Assembly: GCA_035712365.1 (NCBI GenBank)
Contig: DASTAW010000058.1
Location: forward strand, 62,001 to 126,000
DNA from: Terriglobia bacterium
Lineage (GTDB): Bacteria; Acidobacteriota; Terriglobia; UBA7540
Length of the DNA stretch: 64,000 nt
Direction: 5' to 3'
Numbering within the stretch: the first letter of the stretch is position 1; each line of letters begins with the position of its first letter. The position numbers and the translations under genes were made by a program. A model generated the notes under the pieces. That model made no database searches. It saw only the letters and a list, made by a program, of their open reading frames with translations, and had not been told where the DNA came from. Positions 54,250 through 62,119 of this stretch are shown one piece after another.

Positions 54250-55560
54250 ATGCAAAAGCTGGTCTTCACCCGCCGTTATGTGGCTGCTTTCGGTCTTCTT
54301 GCCATCGCTCTGGCGCTCGGGGGCATTTTTCATTTCATTGCCCGCCTTCAGCCACTGGATGAGCATGTGCCCGACTTCGTTGCGCTCATGCTTCTGGCTG
54401 GAACCTTGTATCTCGCCGGCGTTTACCTTGCTCTCAGATATAAGGGCCGTCTGCCGGGCCTCCTCGTCATCCTGGGCGCAACTGTCGTCTTCCGCCTCAT
54501 TTTCCTGCCGCTGGGCCCCAGGCTCTCGGAGGATGTTTATCGTTACCAATGGGAAGGGCGGGTTGTCCGCGCCCATCTGAATCCCTATACCGTCTATCCC
54601 GCCATGCACGGACTGAGCTGGGCCCGGAACCCTGGCCATCCTATTGAAACCGGTAAGACCACGCCGACGCTTTATCCTCCCGTCAGCGAGGTGGTCTTTT
54701 CCTGGATCCACACGATTGCGGGCTACAAGCGGCTATTCACCGCACTTGACCTTGCAACCGTCGCCCTGCTCCTGGTGGTTCTTTCCGCAACAAATCGCCC
54801 GCTCCAGCAAGTACTCATCTATGCGTGGAACCCAGCCGTCCTCATTGCCTTTTCACTGTCAGGACATAACGACTCGCTGGCCTTGGTGACCTTACTCGGG
54901 GCGACTCTCTTAATTATAGGCCGTCGGGGTGCCCTGTCAATCGGGTTTCTAGCCCTCTCGGCGCTGGCCAAACTCTTCCCGGTGGTCCTATTGCCAGTGT
55001 TCCTCAGGCGCTCCCGCTGGTCTTTCTCAGGAATTTTCGCCGGTGTGATTTTGCTGGGCTATCTGCCGTTCCTTGGCGCCGGAACGCATTTATACCGGGG
55101 CCTCACGGACTTTGCAGCCCGGTGGGAGGGGAATGATAGTCTGTTCAGACTGCTTCTGGCCGCCGGGAATTCCACGCGGCAGGCGCAGCTTGTGGCGGCC
55201 GTATTCCTTCTGTTTCTTATAGCTTACGTCCTGAAGGCGAGAATGGACGTCTTCCAGGCCAGCCTCGTCGTCCTCGCCGGGCTGCTGCTTCTCTCGTCGA
55301 ATGCTTTTCCCTGGTATTTCACCTGGATTGCCCCCTTCCTCTGCTTTTGCCCCAGCCCGGCCCTCCTTCTGCTGACCGTCACCTGCGTTCTGGGCTATGC
55401 GCCGGTCATCGCGTATGCTGCCGGCGGTGCTTTCTCGCTCTCGCCGCTCATGCGGGTGCTGGAGTATCTCCCGGCATTTGCCTTACTGGGATATGAGATA
55501 GCGCGCTATTTCCAGCGCCGGCACTCCGAAGAGCGGAAGGAGTTGTTGATTGGAGATTGA
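54250..55560 (+). CDS. Polytopic GT-C glycosyltransferase (GT87/mannosyltransferase-like)
   Basis: 436 residues from ATG 54250; a frame-compatible ATG at 54160 would overlap the divergent GT2 start and leave no promoter space, though it has an AGGAG upstream. About ten transmembrane helices. The first periplasmic loop carries LGPRLSEDVYRYQWEGRVV followed by HLNPYTVYP, the acidic motif and N-P-Y signature of GT-C mannosyl/arabinosyltransferases that use polyprenyl-phosphate sugars. Other loops include LYPPVSEVVFSWIH and YAWNPAVLIAFSLSGHNDS, both GT87 features. It probably transfers a sugar to a glycolipid or polymer on the outer face of the inner membrane, in concert with the neighbouring GT2. 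Confidence 0.82.
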   Translation: MQKLVFTRRYVAAFGLLAIALALGGIFHFIARLQPLDEHVPDFVALMLLAGTLYLAGVYLALRYKGRLPGLLVILGATVVFRLIFLPLGPRLSEDVYRYQWEGRVVRAHLNPYTVYPAMHGLSWARNPGHPIETGKTTPTLYPPVSEVVFSWIHTIAGYKRLFTALDLATVALLLVVLSATNRPLQQVLIYAWNPAVLIAFSLSGHNDSLALVTLLGATLLIIGRRGALSIGFLALSALAKLFPVVLLPVFLRRSRWSFSGIFAGVILLGYLPFLGAGTHLYRGLTDFAARWEGNDSLFRLLLAAGNSTRQAQLVAAVFLLFLIAYVLKARMDVFQASLVVLAGLLLLSSNAFPWYFTWIAPFLCFCPSPALLLLTVTCVLGYAPVIAYAAGGAFSLSPLMRVLEYLPAFALLGYEIARYFQRRHSEERKELLIGD

Positions 55561-55572
55561 AGGATGCCGACC

Positions 55573-56706
55573 TTACACCTGCACGCTGACGCTGGTTGCG
55601 GTGCGCACGACGGGCCGATAGAGGGTATCGCGCTCAGAAGGTTCAAAACCCGCCTCTTTGATCAGACGGACAATCTGCTGGCGGGTCATCACCTGGGGCG
55701 TTTTTGCTCCAGCATCATGATAGATCTTTTCTTCCGCCACCGTTCCGTCGAGGTCGTCGGCGCCAAAGCGGAGGGCAATCTGCGCGACACGGGGGGACAT
55801 CATGATCCAGTATGCTTTGATATGAGGGAAGTTATCGAGCATCAGCCGTGAAATGGCAATGTTCTTCAGGTCCATGAACCCGGACGTCTCATCCCATTCC
55901 ACCAGTTTGCCGAGTTCAGTATTGGCGGGATGGAACGCCAGCGGTATAAAAGTCTGGAAACCTCGGGTCTGGTCCTGCAGATTGCGGAGTTGCACCAGGT
56001 GGTCGGCGCGGTCCTGGCCGCTCTCGATGTGGCCGTAAAGCATGGTGGCAGTCGAGTGGAGGCCCATCTCGTGCGCGGCCCGGTGTACTTTCAGCCACAT
56101 GTGGGCCCCGATCTTGTGATCGCAAATCACGCGCCTTACCGCAGGAGCAAAGATTTCCGCCCCGCCGCCCGGCAGCGATCCCAGCCCGGCCTCTTTCAGC
56201 CGCTCCAGGATTTCCTTCACGGTCATCTGCGTGATGTGCGCGTAATAGCCAATTTCCACGGCCGTGAAAGCCTTCAGGTGGACGGACGGGAAGCGCTCTT
56301 TCAATCCTCGGATCAGATCAACGTAATACTGGAATGGGAGATCGGGATGGAGCCCGCCAACGATGTGAAATTCCGTCACAGCCTCAGTCCAATTTTCCCC
56401 GGCCGTTCGGAACGCCTCTTCCAGCGCCATCGTGTATGCGCCCGGCGCGTCCGGCTTGCGGCCAAAAGCGCACAATTTGCAACTGGCGATACACACATTG
56501 GTGGGATTGATGTGGCGATTGACGTTGAAATACGCGCGCTTGCCGTGCAGCTTTTCACGAACGTGGTGCGCCAGGAAGCCAATGGCAAGCAGATCGTTTG
56601 ACTTGTAAAGCGCGACGCCGTCAGCAAAGTCCAGGCGCTCCCCGGCAAGGACCTTGTCGGCTACAGGCTGCAGGTTGGCGTCTTCCAAGCGCAGGTTTAA
56701 CACCAT
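55573..56706 (-). CDS. mqnE: Aminofutalosine synthase (radical SAM)
   Basis: 377 residues from ATG 56706 (a TTG precedes it by three bases). Radical-SAM cluster C-x3-C-x2-C in TNVCIASCKLCAFGRK. MqnE/MqnC-type motifs: ITEFHIVGGLHPDLP, AFTAVEIGYYAHIT, SLPGGGAEIFAPAVRR and STATMLYGHIE, with the end EIGFEPSERDTLY-like block. MqnE adds the carboxyvinyl-oxy benzoate product to adenosine chemistry, giving aminofutalosine, the second step of the futalosine route to menaquinone. GGGAEI is the MqnE form rather than CofH. The MqnP-type prenyltransferase lies close by, supporting the pathway call. Confidence 0.92.
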   Translation of the reverse strand: MVLNLRLEDANLQPVADKVLAGERLDFADGVALYKSNDLLAIGFLAHHVREKLHGKRAYFNVNRHINPTNVCIASCKLCAFGRKPDAPGAYTMALEEAFRTAGENWTEAVTEFHIVGGLHPDLPFQYYVDLIRGLKERFPSVHLKAFTAVEIGYYAHITQMTVKEILERLKEAGLGSLPGGGAEIFAPAVRRVICDHKIGAHMWLKVHRAAHEMGLHSTATMLYGHIESGQDRADHLVQLRNLQDQTRGFQTFIPLAFHPANTELGKLVEWDETSGFMDLKNIAISRLMLDNFPHIKAYWIMMSPRVAQIALRFGADDLDGTVAEEKIYHDAGAKTPQVMTRQQIVRLIKEAGFEPSERDTLYRPVVRTATSVSVQV

Positions 56707-57025
56707 CAATCCGTTCGTTCAACTTTGGCGGCTTGCTGCCGAAAATAGTATTTTACGTCCCCTTGCCGCGCGATGCAATCAGGCAGCAGGAAGTTGGTGG
56801 TACGGGCCCAGGGGGGGCGGGCGACCGGACCAAGTCTGGGCGAGACAAAAATCCTACGGTGTGTGCTAGTCTGGTCTTAAGCCAGCAGTGCGCGGGGTCT
56901 AAGGTGGGAGCCAGGGCCTGGCGGAAGAAAGGGCCCGTTGGAAATCCTGTCCTGACCTTGACAACGGGGTTAAGATAGGATTTCGCCGCATCGATAGGGC
57001 CGATTGGGTTGATGGATGTGCCATG

Positions 57026-57048
57026 AGGAATTTTGCCCCGAAATTCCT
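57026..57048 (+). promoter_or_regulatory. Perfect 8-bp inverted repeat just before a small gene
   Basis: AGGAATTT (57026-57033) and AAATTCCT (57041-57048) are exact reverse complements around a 7-base spacer, 17 bp before the start at 57066. Either a dimeric operator or an RNA hairpin that could mask the ribosome-binding region (GAGG at 57050). The rest of the 56707-57065 gap contains a TTGACA at 56958-56963 without a convincing -10. Confidence 0.45.
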
Positions 57049-57065
57049 AGAGGCGCTTGAACGTG

Positions 57066-57332
57066 ATGCAACAGGACGATGCCAGATTCGCGGAGCCCCG
57101 GCTGGAAGCAGCCTTCTTCTACGGTCTGTTTCTGCGCGGGCAACCGCTCCAGAAATTGAGGGCGGACATCGACGTGCCGCCGCACGTGCTGGAGCGCTGG
57201 AAGCGCCAGGCCCACCGCGATCCTACCGCCAAACCCATGGTCGAACGCGTCCTCAGCTACCGTAAGCATGTCCTGGCTATCTTCGACTCGCTGGTCTTCC
57301 GCGAAATGGCCACACCCTACCGCACACAATAA
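57066..57332 (+). CDS. Small conserved-looking helical protein, unknown function
   Basis: 88 residues from ATG 57066, with GAGG about ten bases upstream. The sequence is predicted mainly helical: PRLEAAFFYGLFLRGQPLQKL, then DIDVPPHVLERWKRQA, and KPMVERVLSYRKHVLAIFDSLVF. The middle, with I-x-V-P-P-x-V-L-x-R-W, has the look of a short helix-turn-helix of homeodomain-like type, but I cannot name a family. It stands between mqnE and the prenyltransferase gene and carries a dyad in its leader, which would fit an autoregulated DNA-binding protein; that is inference. Confidence 0.62.
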   Translation: MQQDDARFAEPRLEAAFFYGLFLRGQPLQKLRADIDVPPHVLERWKRQAHRDPTAKPMVERVLSYRKHVLAIFDSLVFREMATPYRTQ

Positions 57333-57348
57333 CCGCCACGTGTGCTCA

Positions 57349-57444
57349 TGTTTTTGTAGCGCCGCCGTCCCGGCGGCATTTATCGAGGCCGGTTCCGCTG
57401 GGCGGGACCGGCGCTACGCGAAAACGTCACTATATTTTGCAATC
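57349..57444. repeat. 96-bp cruciform repeat, copy 2
   Basis: 93 of 96 positions equal those of copy 1 at 51756-51851. The three changes are in the first hairpin loop (CCC for CTC region), in the second stem (TTCCGC for TCCCGC, which gives a G-U pair in RNA) and in its loop. Both hairpins and the closing GTAGCG/CGCTAC pair persist. It begins 16 bp after the small gene at 57066 and lies before the convergent prenyltransferase, a place where a terminator would be expected. Confidence 0.85.
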
Positions 57445-57472
57445 GTCGATAGTAGGCCAGACTGACCAGCCT

Positions 57473-58390
57473 TCAGCGCGCCAGAATGGCCGCGGCCCAG
57501 GTGAGGAAGAAGAGAACGCTGATGTAGCCATTGATGGTAAAAAACGCAGCGTTCACGCGGGATAGGTCGGACGATTTCACCAGCAGGTGCTCGTAAGCCA
57601 GCAGCGCGGCAACAGCGACCAGGCCGCCGAAGGCAATCCAGCCGAGGCCGGATATTCGGGCCACCATCACCAGCAGCGCCAGCATCAGCACATGAAGGGC
57701 AGCAGAGGCGTAAAGCGCCGCGGCGATGCCGAACTTTTTCGGAATCGAGTGCAGGCCCATGGTGTGGTCGAAATCTACATCCTGGCAGGCGTAGATGATG
57801 TCAAATCCCGCGACCCACAGCGTCACCGCCACGCCCAGAATGATGACGGCCCAACTTACGTCTCCCCGCAGCGCGATCCAGGCCGCGACGGGCGAGAGTC
57901 CCAGGCACATCCCGAGCACTATGTGAGACAGCAGCGTGAACCGCTTGGTGTAGGAATAGAGCAGCAGCAGCGCCAGCGCCACGGGCGACAGTTTGAAAGC
58001 CAGAGGGTTCAGTTCCCACGCTGCCAGCACCAGCAGCGCCGCAGAAACAGCCGTGAATGCCACCGCAAAGCGAAGGGTCAGATGCCCGGCGGGCAGGGCG
58101 CGTTTTTCGGTGCGGGGATTTCTGGCATCAAAGCTACGGTCGGCAATGCGGTTGAAGGTCATGGCCGCGCTGCGCGCGCCCACCATCGCCACCACAATCC
58201 AGAAGACCTGCCGCCAGCCTGGCCAGCCGTCCACGGCCAGCATGGCGCCTGTGAGAGCAAACGGCAACGCAAACACCGAGTGCTCCACCTTGATCATTTC
58301 AAGCGTGGTCTTGAGCTTCCTCCACAACTGGCCAGCGGATGAGCCTGGCGCCTGCCGTTCGGTCCCGAAAATCTGACTCTCTTCAACCAT
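57473..58390 (-). CDS. mqnP: UbiA-family polyprenyltransferase, MqnP-type
   Basis: 305 residues, about nine transmembrane helices. Both Asp-rich motifs of UbiA enzymes are present: TFNRIADRSFDARNP (N-x3-D-x3-D) and DIIYACQDVDFD. The start IKVEHSVFALPFALTGAML is the MqnP/UbiA entry helix. In organisms with the futalosine pathway this protein prenylates 1,4-dihydroxy-6-naphthoate. The nearby mqnE supports that over ubiquinone biosynthesis, since no ubi genes are visible. UbiA proper (4-hydroxybenzoate octaprenyltransferase) is the alternative. Confidence 0.83.
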   Translation of the reverse strand: MVEESQIFGTERQAPGSSAGQLWRKLKTTLEMIKVEHSVFALPFALTGAMLAVDGWPGWRQVFWIVVAMVGARSAAMTFNRIADRSFDARNPRTEKRALPAGHLTLRFAVAFTAVSAALLVLAAWELNPLAFKLSPVALALLLLYSYTKRFTLLSHIVLGMCLGLSPVAAWIALRGDVSWAVIILGVAVTLWVAGFDIIYACQDVDFDHTMGLHSIPKKFGIAAALYASAALHVLMLALLVMVARISGLGWIAFGGLVAVAALLAYEHLLVKSSDLSRVNAAFFTINGYISVLFFLTWAAAILAR

Positions 58391-58469
58391 AGCAATTCAA
58401 TTTTACCGCAAGGGGCGCGCGCCGCGGATAGTGTTTAGCCTGAAATTAAGAGCCGGCGGTGCCACACGC

Positions 58470-58506
58470 GTCATTCTGATCCCGCAAGGCGGGAGAAGAA
58501 TCTGCC
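58470..58506. repeat. REP-like hairpin between algH and the prenyltransferase
   Basis: TCCCGC (58480-58485) and GCGGGA (58489-58494) form a perfect stem, continued outward by ATTCT (58473-58477) and AGAAT (58497-58501) across a GA/GA bulge. It lies downstream of the AlgH-like gene (both neighbouring genes are on minus). It shares its core with the elements at 2844, 51800 and 57394, and its flanks (GTCATTCTGA) with the element at 9312. Confidence 0.6.
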
Positions 58507-58528
58507 TTGAGGTCCACGCCCGGATAAC

Positions 58529-59269
58529 TCACATTGCCGCAGCTTTTCGCGTGGGCGGTTGAGGATTGCCAGAAGGCAGCAGGTATCGAATGTACTTGCT
58601 GGGGGCGGCGCGGGCGTGCAGCTTGGGCCACAGGCTGTCCGGATCAGGGCTGAAGACCAGATCTCCTTCCACCTGGGTCCTGTACCACCCTCCCATCCCT
58701 ATCTCATTCTCGAGCTGGCCCGGGGCCCACTGGGCGCGGCCCAGGAACAGGCGCGGTCCGCCGCCTGGCTTCGGACTTTGAAGAGCGCCAGAAATCTGAT
58801 CGGAGTCGAACGTCAGGTAAACGTCGCCATAAAGCCGGACGGCATTGTCGGGCTCCTTTTCTGACCGGAAAACAACGCTGGGCGTGCTAACGTCCACCGG
58901 CCCACCGAAGAATGCATGCTCCGTTCGGCTTTTCAGTTCCGGACTGTCGGGGAACAACTTGGCCAACGTCAGGCGGGTGGGCTTGTTGATGATAAGCCCC
59001 ACCACCAGTTGAGTCTCACTTTCCGGCAGCATGACCACCACGGAGTGCCGGAAAAACGGGTCGTCCACCTGCTCGCGCGCAATCAGGACCTCGACCTGGC
59101 CCTTTTTGTTTTCCGCCGCGTGCGCCGGCGGCGCGAAGAAAAGAGCCAGCAGACAGGCCAGCAGCAAGCCCGCCGCCCTGGGGAATTCCATGAAGGCTTT
59201 ACGGTTCGGTGCTTTTCGGGTCTTTTTTTGAAGATGGCCTGAGCTCGGCCTGGCCTTTTGGATATTCAT
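58529..59269 (-). CDS. AlgH/YqgE-family (UPF0301) protein with an N-terminal export signal
   Basis: 246 residues; AGGAA lies nine bases before ATG 59269, though an ATG at 59191 would start closer to the hydrophobic segment. Residues ~30-50 are a signal peptide (AAGLLLACLLALFFAPPAHAA). The rest is the AlgH/YqgE fold: VEVLIAREQVDDPFFRHSVVVML, ETQLVVGLIINKPTRLTL, HAFFGGPVDVSTPSVVF and a GRAQWAPGQLENEI block near the end. Family members are usually cytoplasmic ~190-residue proteins of unknown biochemistry linked to alginate or envelope regulation. The signal peptide is unusual. The last ~25 residues are extra. Confidence 0.82.
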   Translation of the reverse strand: MNIQKARPSSGHLQKKTRKAPNRKAFMEFPRAAGLLLACLLALFFAPPAHAAENKKGQVEVLIAREQVDDPFFRHSVVVMLPESETQLVVGLIINKPTRLTLAKLFPDSPELKSRTEHAFFGGPVDVSTPSVVFRSEKEPDNAVRLYGDVYLTFDSDQISGALQSPKPGGGPRLFLGRAQWAPGQLENEIGMGGWYRTQVEGDLVFSPDPDSLWPKLHARAAPSKYIRYLLPSGNPQPPTRKAAAM

Positions 59270-59714
59270 CGCCGGCGATTCCTGGCCTTTTCGGCCGCAA
59301 TCCAGAGGCTGACTGCCACTATGTTATCGCACAACCACGGCAGGCGCCAGCATCGGCGCGGCCGCCGGTGTCAAAGGTCGTTAGAAATGACCCCTTGGTT
59401 AACTCATTAGAAGCGTTCCCGTCTTGTAGTTTTCGTTTTTCTCTGTTTCTCCGGTTCGTCTCGCTGATTTCCTCGTGGGTGGTGCGGATTGTTCCAGCCA
59501 AAGGGCGGACGGCGACCGAGAGATCAGTGCTCAACTACATCGCCCCCGCGCTTGGGGGTAGATGGACGGTAGAGCTGGAGCGAGGGAGGAGTGTTTGTAG
59601 GGCGGCGCCTCTTAGTGTCTGCTTTGGCCGGTCCGAGATAGTTAGTCGTTATCGGCGAAAAAAAAGTGCGAAAAGGTGTAAAATGGTCGCCGGGAAAAGC
59701 CGAAATATACTAGG
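59270..59714. other. Intergenic region before the restriction-modification island
   Basis: About 445 bp. An open frame of 169 codons crosses it, but it has no ribosome-binding site and no recognisable family. A -10-like TAAAAT lies at 59679-59684, 30 bp before the methyltransferase start, preceded by an A-rich stretch but no good -35. Base use changes here (A/T-rich runs), consistent with an island boundary. No C-protein gene or clear C-box is seen. Confidence 0.45.
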
Positions 59715-60779
59715 ATGAGGACTCGAACTGAACAAACGATATTACCATTTGCCAGAGCCTTCGGGGACCCGCTTGGTCCTTTGGCGACCTCGTTAGGAAA
59801 GCGGTCAAAGCGAGGTAGGGGAGCAGTCAACCTCACGTGTCTTGAGGTTTGCGCGGGCGGCGGCGGCCAAGCCATCGGGTTGCAAGACGCTGGCTTCGAC
59901 CACGTTGGATTGGTCGAGATAGACGGTCACTCCTGTGCGACGCTTCGCCTGAATCGTCCGCGGTGGAACGTTATCAACGAAGACCTAAGACTCTTTGACG
60001 GAGGTCTGTACAAGGGCATCGATCTCCTTTCTGGCGGACTTCCGTGCCCCCCATTTTCCGTGGCTGGCAAGCAACTCGGCAGAGAGGATGAGCGGAATCT
60101 GTTTCCCGCAATGATCCGGCTGATCGACCAAATCAGGCCTCGAGCTGTCATGGTTGAGAACGTCCGTGGTTTCTTAGACGCAGTGTTCCACGACTACAGG
60201 CGTTATGTCGCGGGAGAGTTGATTAGGCTGGGGTACGAGCCTGGATGGAAGCTCATGAACGCTTCTGATTTTGGCGTTCCGCAGTTGCGTCCGAGAGTCG
60301 TGTTCGCAGCTGTACGGAGAGATTTGGCGGCGCACTTCGTCTGGCCAAAGCCAGCGGAGGCTGGCGCGCGGACCGTTGGCGAATCATTGTACGACTTGAT
60401 GGCAGAGAATGGCTGGAGAGGCGCCAAAGGTTGGGCCGAGCAAGCGAACGAGATCGCACCCACGATCGTTGGCGGTTCTCACAAGCACGGTGGCCCCGAC
60501 CTCGGCCCTACTCGAGCGCGAAAAGCGTGGGCTACTCTCGGAGTAGACGGACTCGGAATCGCAGACAAGGCTCCGGATCCTAGTTTTGTGGGAATGCCCA
60601 GGCTCACTGTTCGCATGGTCGCGAGGCTGCAGGGCTTCACCGACGACTGGCGTTTCAGCGGAGGGAAAACGGCAGCTTATAGGCAGGTCGGGAACGCCTT
60701 TCCGCCTCCCTTTGCGAGAGCGGTAGCCGAGAGCGTCAAGAGGTGTCTCACTGTTTCCCGTCTGGTGAGGTTCGGTTGA
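59715..60779 (+). CDS. DNA (cytosine-5)-methyltransferase of an NgoMIV-type R-M system
   Basis: 354 residues, C5-methyltransferase fold. Motif I LEVCAGGGGQAIGLQDAGF, the catalytic PCPPFS near residue 110, ENVRGF near 147, the motif VIII-like QLRPRVVFAAVRRD, and a late FSGGKTAAYRQVGNAFPPPFA (motifs IX/X). The target-recognition region holds GGSHKHGGPDLGPTRARKAW, a sequence I associate with methyltransferases for GCCGGC-type sites. It protects host DNA from the following endonuclease. Base composition is slightly less GC-rich than its neighbours. The ribosome-binding site is weak (TAGG). First gene of a three-gene operon. Confidence 0.93.
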   Translation: MRTRTEQTILPFARAFGDPLGPLATSLGKRSKRGRGAVNLTCLEVCAGGGGQAIGLQDAGFDHVGLVEIDGHSCATLRLNRPRWNVINEDLRLFDGGLYKGIDLLSGGLPCPPFSVAGKQLGREDERNLFPAMIRLIDQIRPRAVMVENVRGFLDAVFHDYRRYVAGELIRLGYEPGWKLMNASDFGVPQLRPRVVFAAVRRDLAAHFVWPKPAEAGARTVGESLYDLMAENGWRGAKGWAEQANEIAPTIVGGSHKHGGPDLGPTRARKAWATLGVDGLGIADKAPDPSFVGMPRLTVRMVARLQGFTDDWRFSGGKTAAYRQVGNAFPPPFARAVAESVKRCLTVSRLVRFG

Positions 60780-61633
60780 CGGCCCCCGCACTTCTCCATT
60801 CCGCCCGGAAGGGCTTTCACGCCGCTTTACTGCAAAGTGGCGTTCTATGCATGACGGCTCACGGGATCCCATCTAATGCTGATCGTGACAGCATCACGAG
60901 CACGAAGATTGCGCGAGGCATTTTCGAAAGAATCGAATCGAAGGGAAAGCCTAGCGATCGGTTGGCCGGGCAAATTTCTGGGAGCAAGTTTGAGCAAGTC
61001 ACCAGGTCGTTTATTGAGAAGACGTTTGAGGCATTGGGTGCCCTGAGGCCAGGAACCTGGGATTTTAACCCGGTACGAAAGGCGATCGACGACTTCGAAC
61101 AGTACAACCATTTGGCGGAGTTGGCGAGGCTCGCAAGAAAGACGGCAGAACTCGCGGTGCTGCTGGGGAACGACTATGTGATTGCTCCCGACATTTTGCT
61201 TGTACGCCAGCCCGAGCCTGACAAAATCATCAATGCAAAGCGGATAATTGTAGACGAGGATGTTGCATTACTGGCGAGCATTCGAAAGCATAACAATACA
61301 CTTCCCATCCTCCATGCCAGTATCTCCTGTAAGTGGACGCTGAGAAGCGACCGTGCGCAGAACGCACGGTCAGAGGCCCTGAACCTGATCCGGAACAGGA
61401 AGGGGAGATCTCCACATATTGCGGTCGTTACTGGGGAGCCGCTCCCGAGCCGGTTGGCTTCTTTGGCGCTCGGAACCGGTGATCTTGACTGTGTCTACCA
61501 CTTTGCCTTGCCTGAGCTGATAGCCAGCGTCGGAAAGCTCCACCTCGAAGACCCTGACCGGCTAGTTAAAACAATGGTGGAAGGAAAGCGGTTAAAGGAT
61601 ATCGCGGATCTACCGCTTGACTTGGCAGTGTGA
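60776..61633 (+). CDS. Type IIF restriction endonuclease, NgoMIV family (predicted GCCGGC)
   Basis: 285 residues from a TTG at 60776 that overlaps the methyltransferase stop (TTGA) and has GAGG six bases upstream. This start reproduces the length of NgoMIV (286 residues). From memory, the protein aligns with NgoMIV along its length: a SNAD segment near 36, E near 72 in SKFEQ, D near 139 in APDILL, and the core SISCKWTLRSDRAQNARSE near 182-198. The latter holds the active-site Ser-x-Lys and the recognition R-x-D-R. The end GKRLKDIADLPLDLAV is nearly that of NgoMIV. That enzyme cuts GCCGGC as a tetramer. An ATG at 60851 is the nearest ATG but would remove conserved residues. Confidence 0.92.
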   Translation: MTAPALLHSARKGFHAALLQSGVLCMTAHGIPSNADRDSITSTKIARGIFERIESKGKPSDRLAGQISGSKFEQVTRSFIEKTFEALGALRPGTWDFNPVRKAIDDFEQYNHLAELARLARKTAELAVLLGNDYVIAPDILLVRQPEPDKIINAKRIIVDEDVALLASIRKHNNTLPILHASISCKWTLRSDRAQNARSEALNLIRNRKGRSPHIAVVTGEPLPSRLASLALGTGDLDCVYHFALPELIASVGKLHLEDPDRLVKTMVEGKRLKDIADLPLDLAV

Positions 61634-62040
61634 CCGACAAACTGTCACCAGAACGCCGCTCCGAAAATATGCGGCGCATCCGGAGCACGGGCACTTCTCC
61701 AGAAATCGTGGTCCGCCGACTGGCCCATGGAATGGGGTTTCGTTATCGCCTGCACTTTTCCAAACTTCCCGGTAAGCCTGACCTCGTTTTTCCCCGGTTG
61801 AAGCGGATAGTGGAAGTGCGCGGATGCTTTTGGCACCAGCATCCTGGTTGTATTGATTCGCACGTCCCAAAGAGCCGCATTCCGTACTGGAAGCCGAAGC
61901 TCACGCGCAACAAACAGCGGGACAAGGAGAACGACCGTCGCGTGCGCCAACTTGGGTGGCAAGTTCTCGTAATCTGGGAATGCGAGGTAAAGGACAGGGA
62001 CCAAGTTTCCCGGCGGCTCAGGCAGTTCCTAGGGAAATAA
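61630..62040 (+). CDS. vsr: Very short patch repair endonuclease
   Basis: 136 residues from GTG 61630, which overlaps the endonuclease stop by four bases (GTGA). Vsr fold: ERRSENMRRIRSTGTSPE near the start, LPGKPDLVFPR with the metal-binding Asp at about position 51 (as in E. coli Vsr), GCFWHQHPGC with the zinc/catalytic His and Cys, PYWKPKLTRNKQRD, and LGWQVLVIWECEV with the later Cys. Vsr nicks T:G mismatches that arise when 5-methylcytosine deaminates, protecting the methylated site from mutation. Its presence agrees with the C5-methyltransferase two genes earlier. Confidence 0.95.
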   Translation: MTDKLSPERRSENMRRIRSTGTSPEIVVRRLAHGMGFRYRLHFSKLPGKPDLVFPRLKRIVEVRGCFWHQHPGCIDSHVPKSRIPYWKPKLTRNKQRDKENDRRVRQLGWQVLVIWECEVKDRDQVSRRLRQFLGK

Positions 62041-62119
62041 AATGCCGTCGGCACGTGCGTACATCAGGTGTTTGCGGCTGCGCGGATGCGCGCCGAAACA
62101 ACCCCTCACTCTGCATTAT

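Noticed and set aside
57473-58390. UbiA (ubiquinone) assignment for the prenyltransferase
   Set aside because: mqnE lies about 800 bp away and no ubiquinone genes are seen, so the menaquinone role is preferred, though not proven.
59209-59718. Open frame of 169 codons before the methyltransferase, considered as a C-protein or antitoxin
   Set aside because: No helix-turn-helix, no ribosome-binding site; first part overlaps the AlgH-like gene start.
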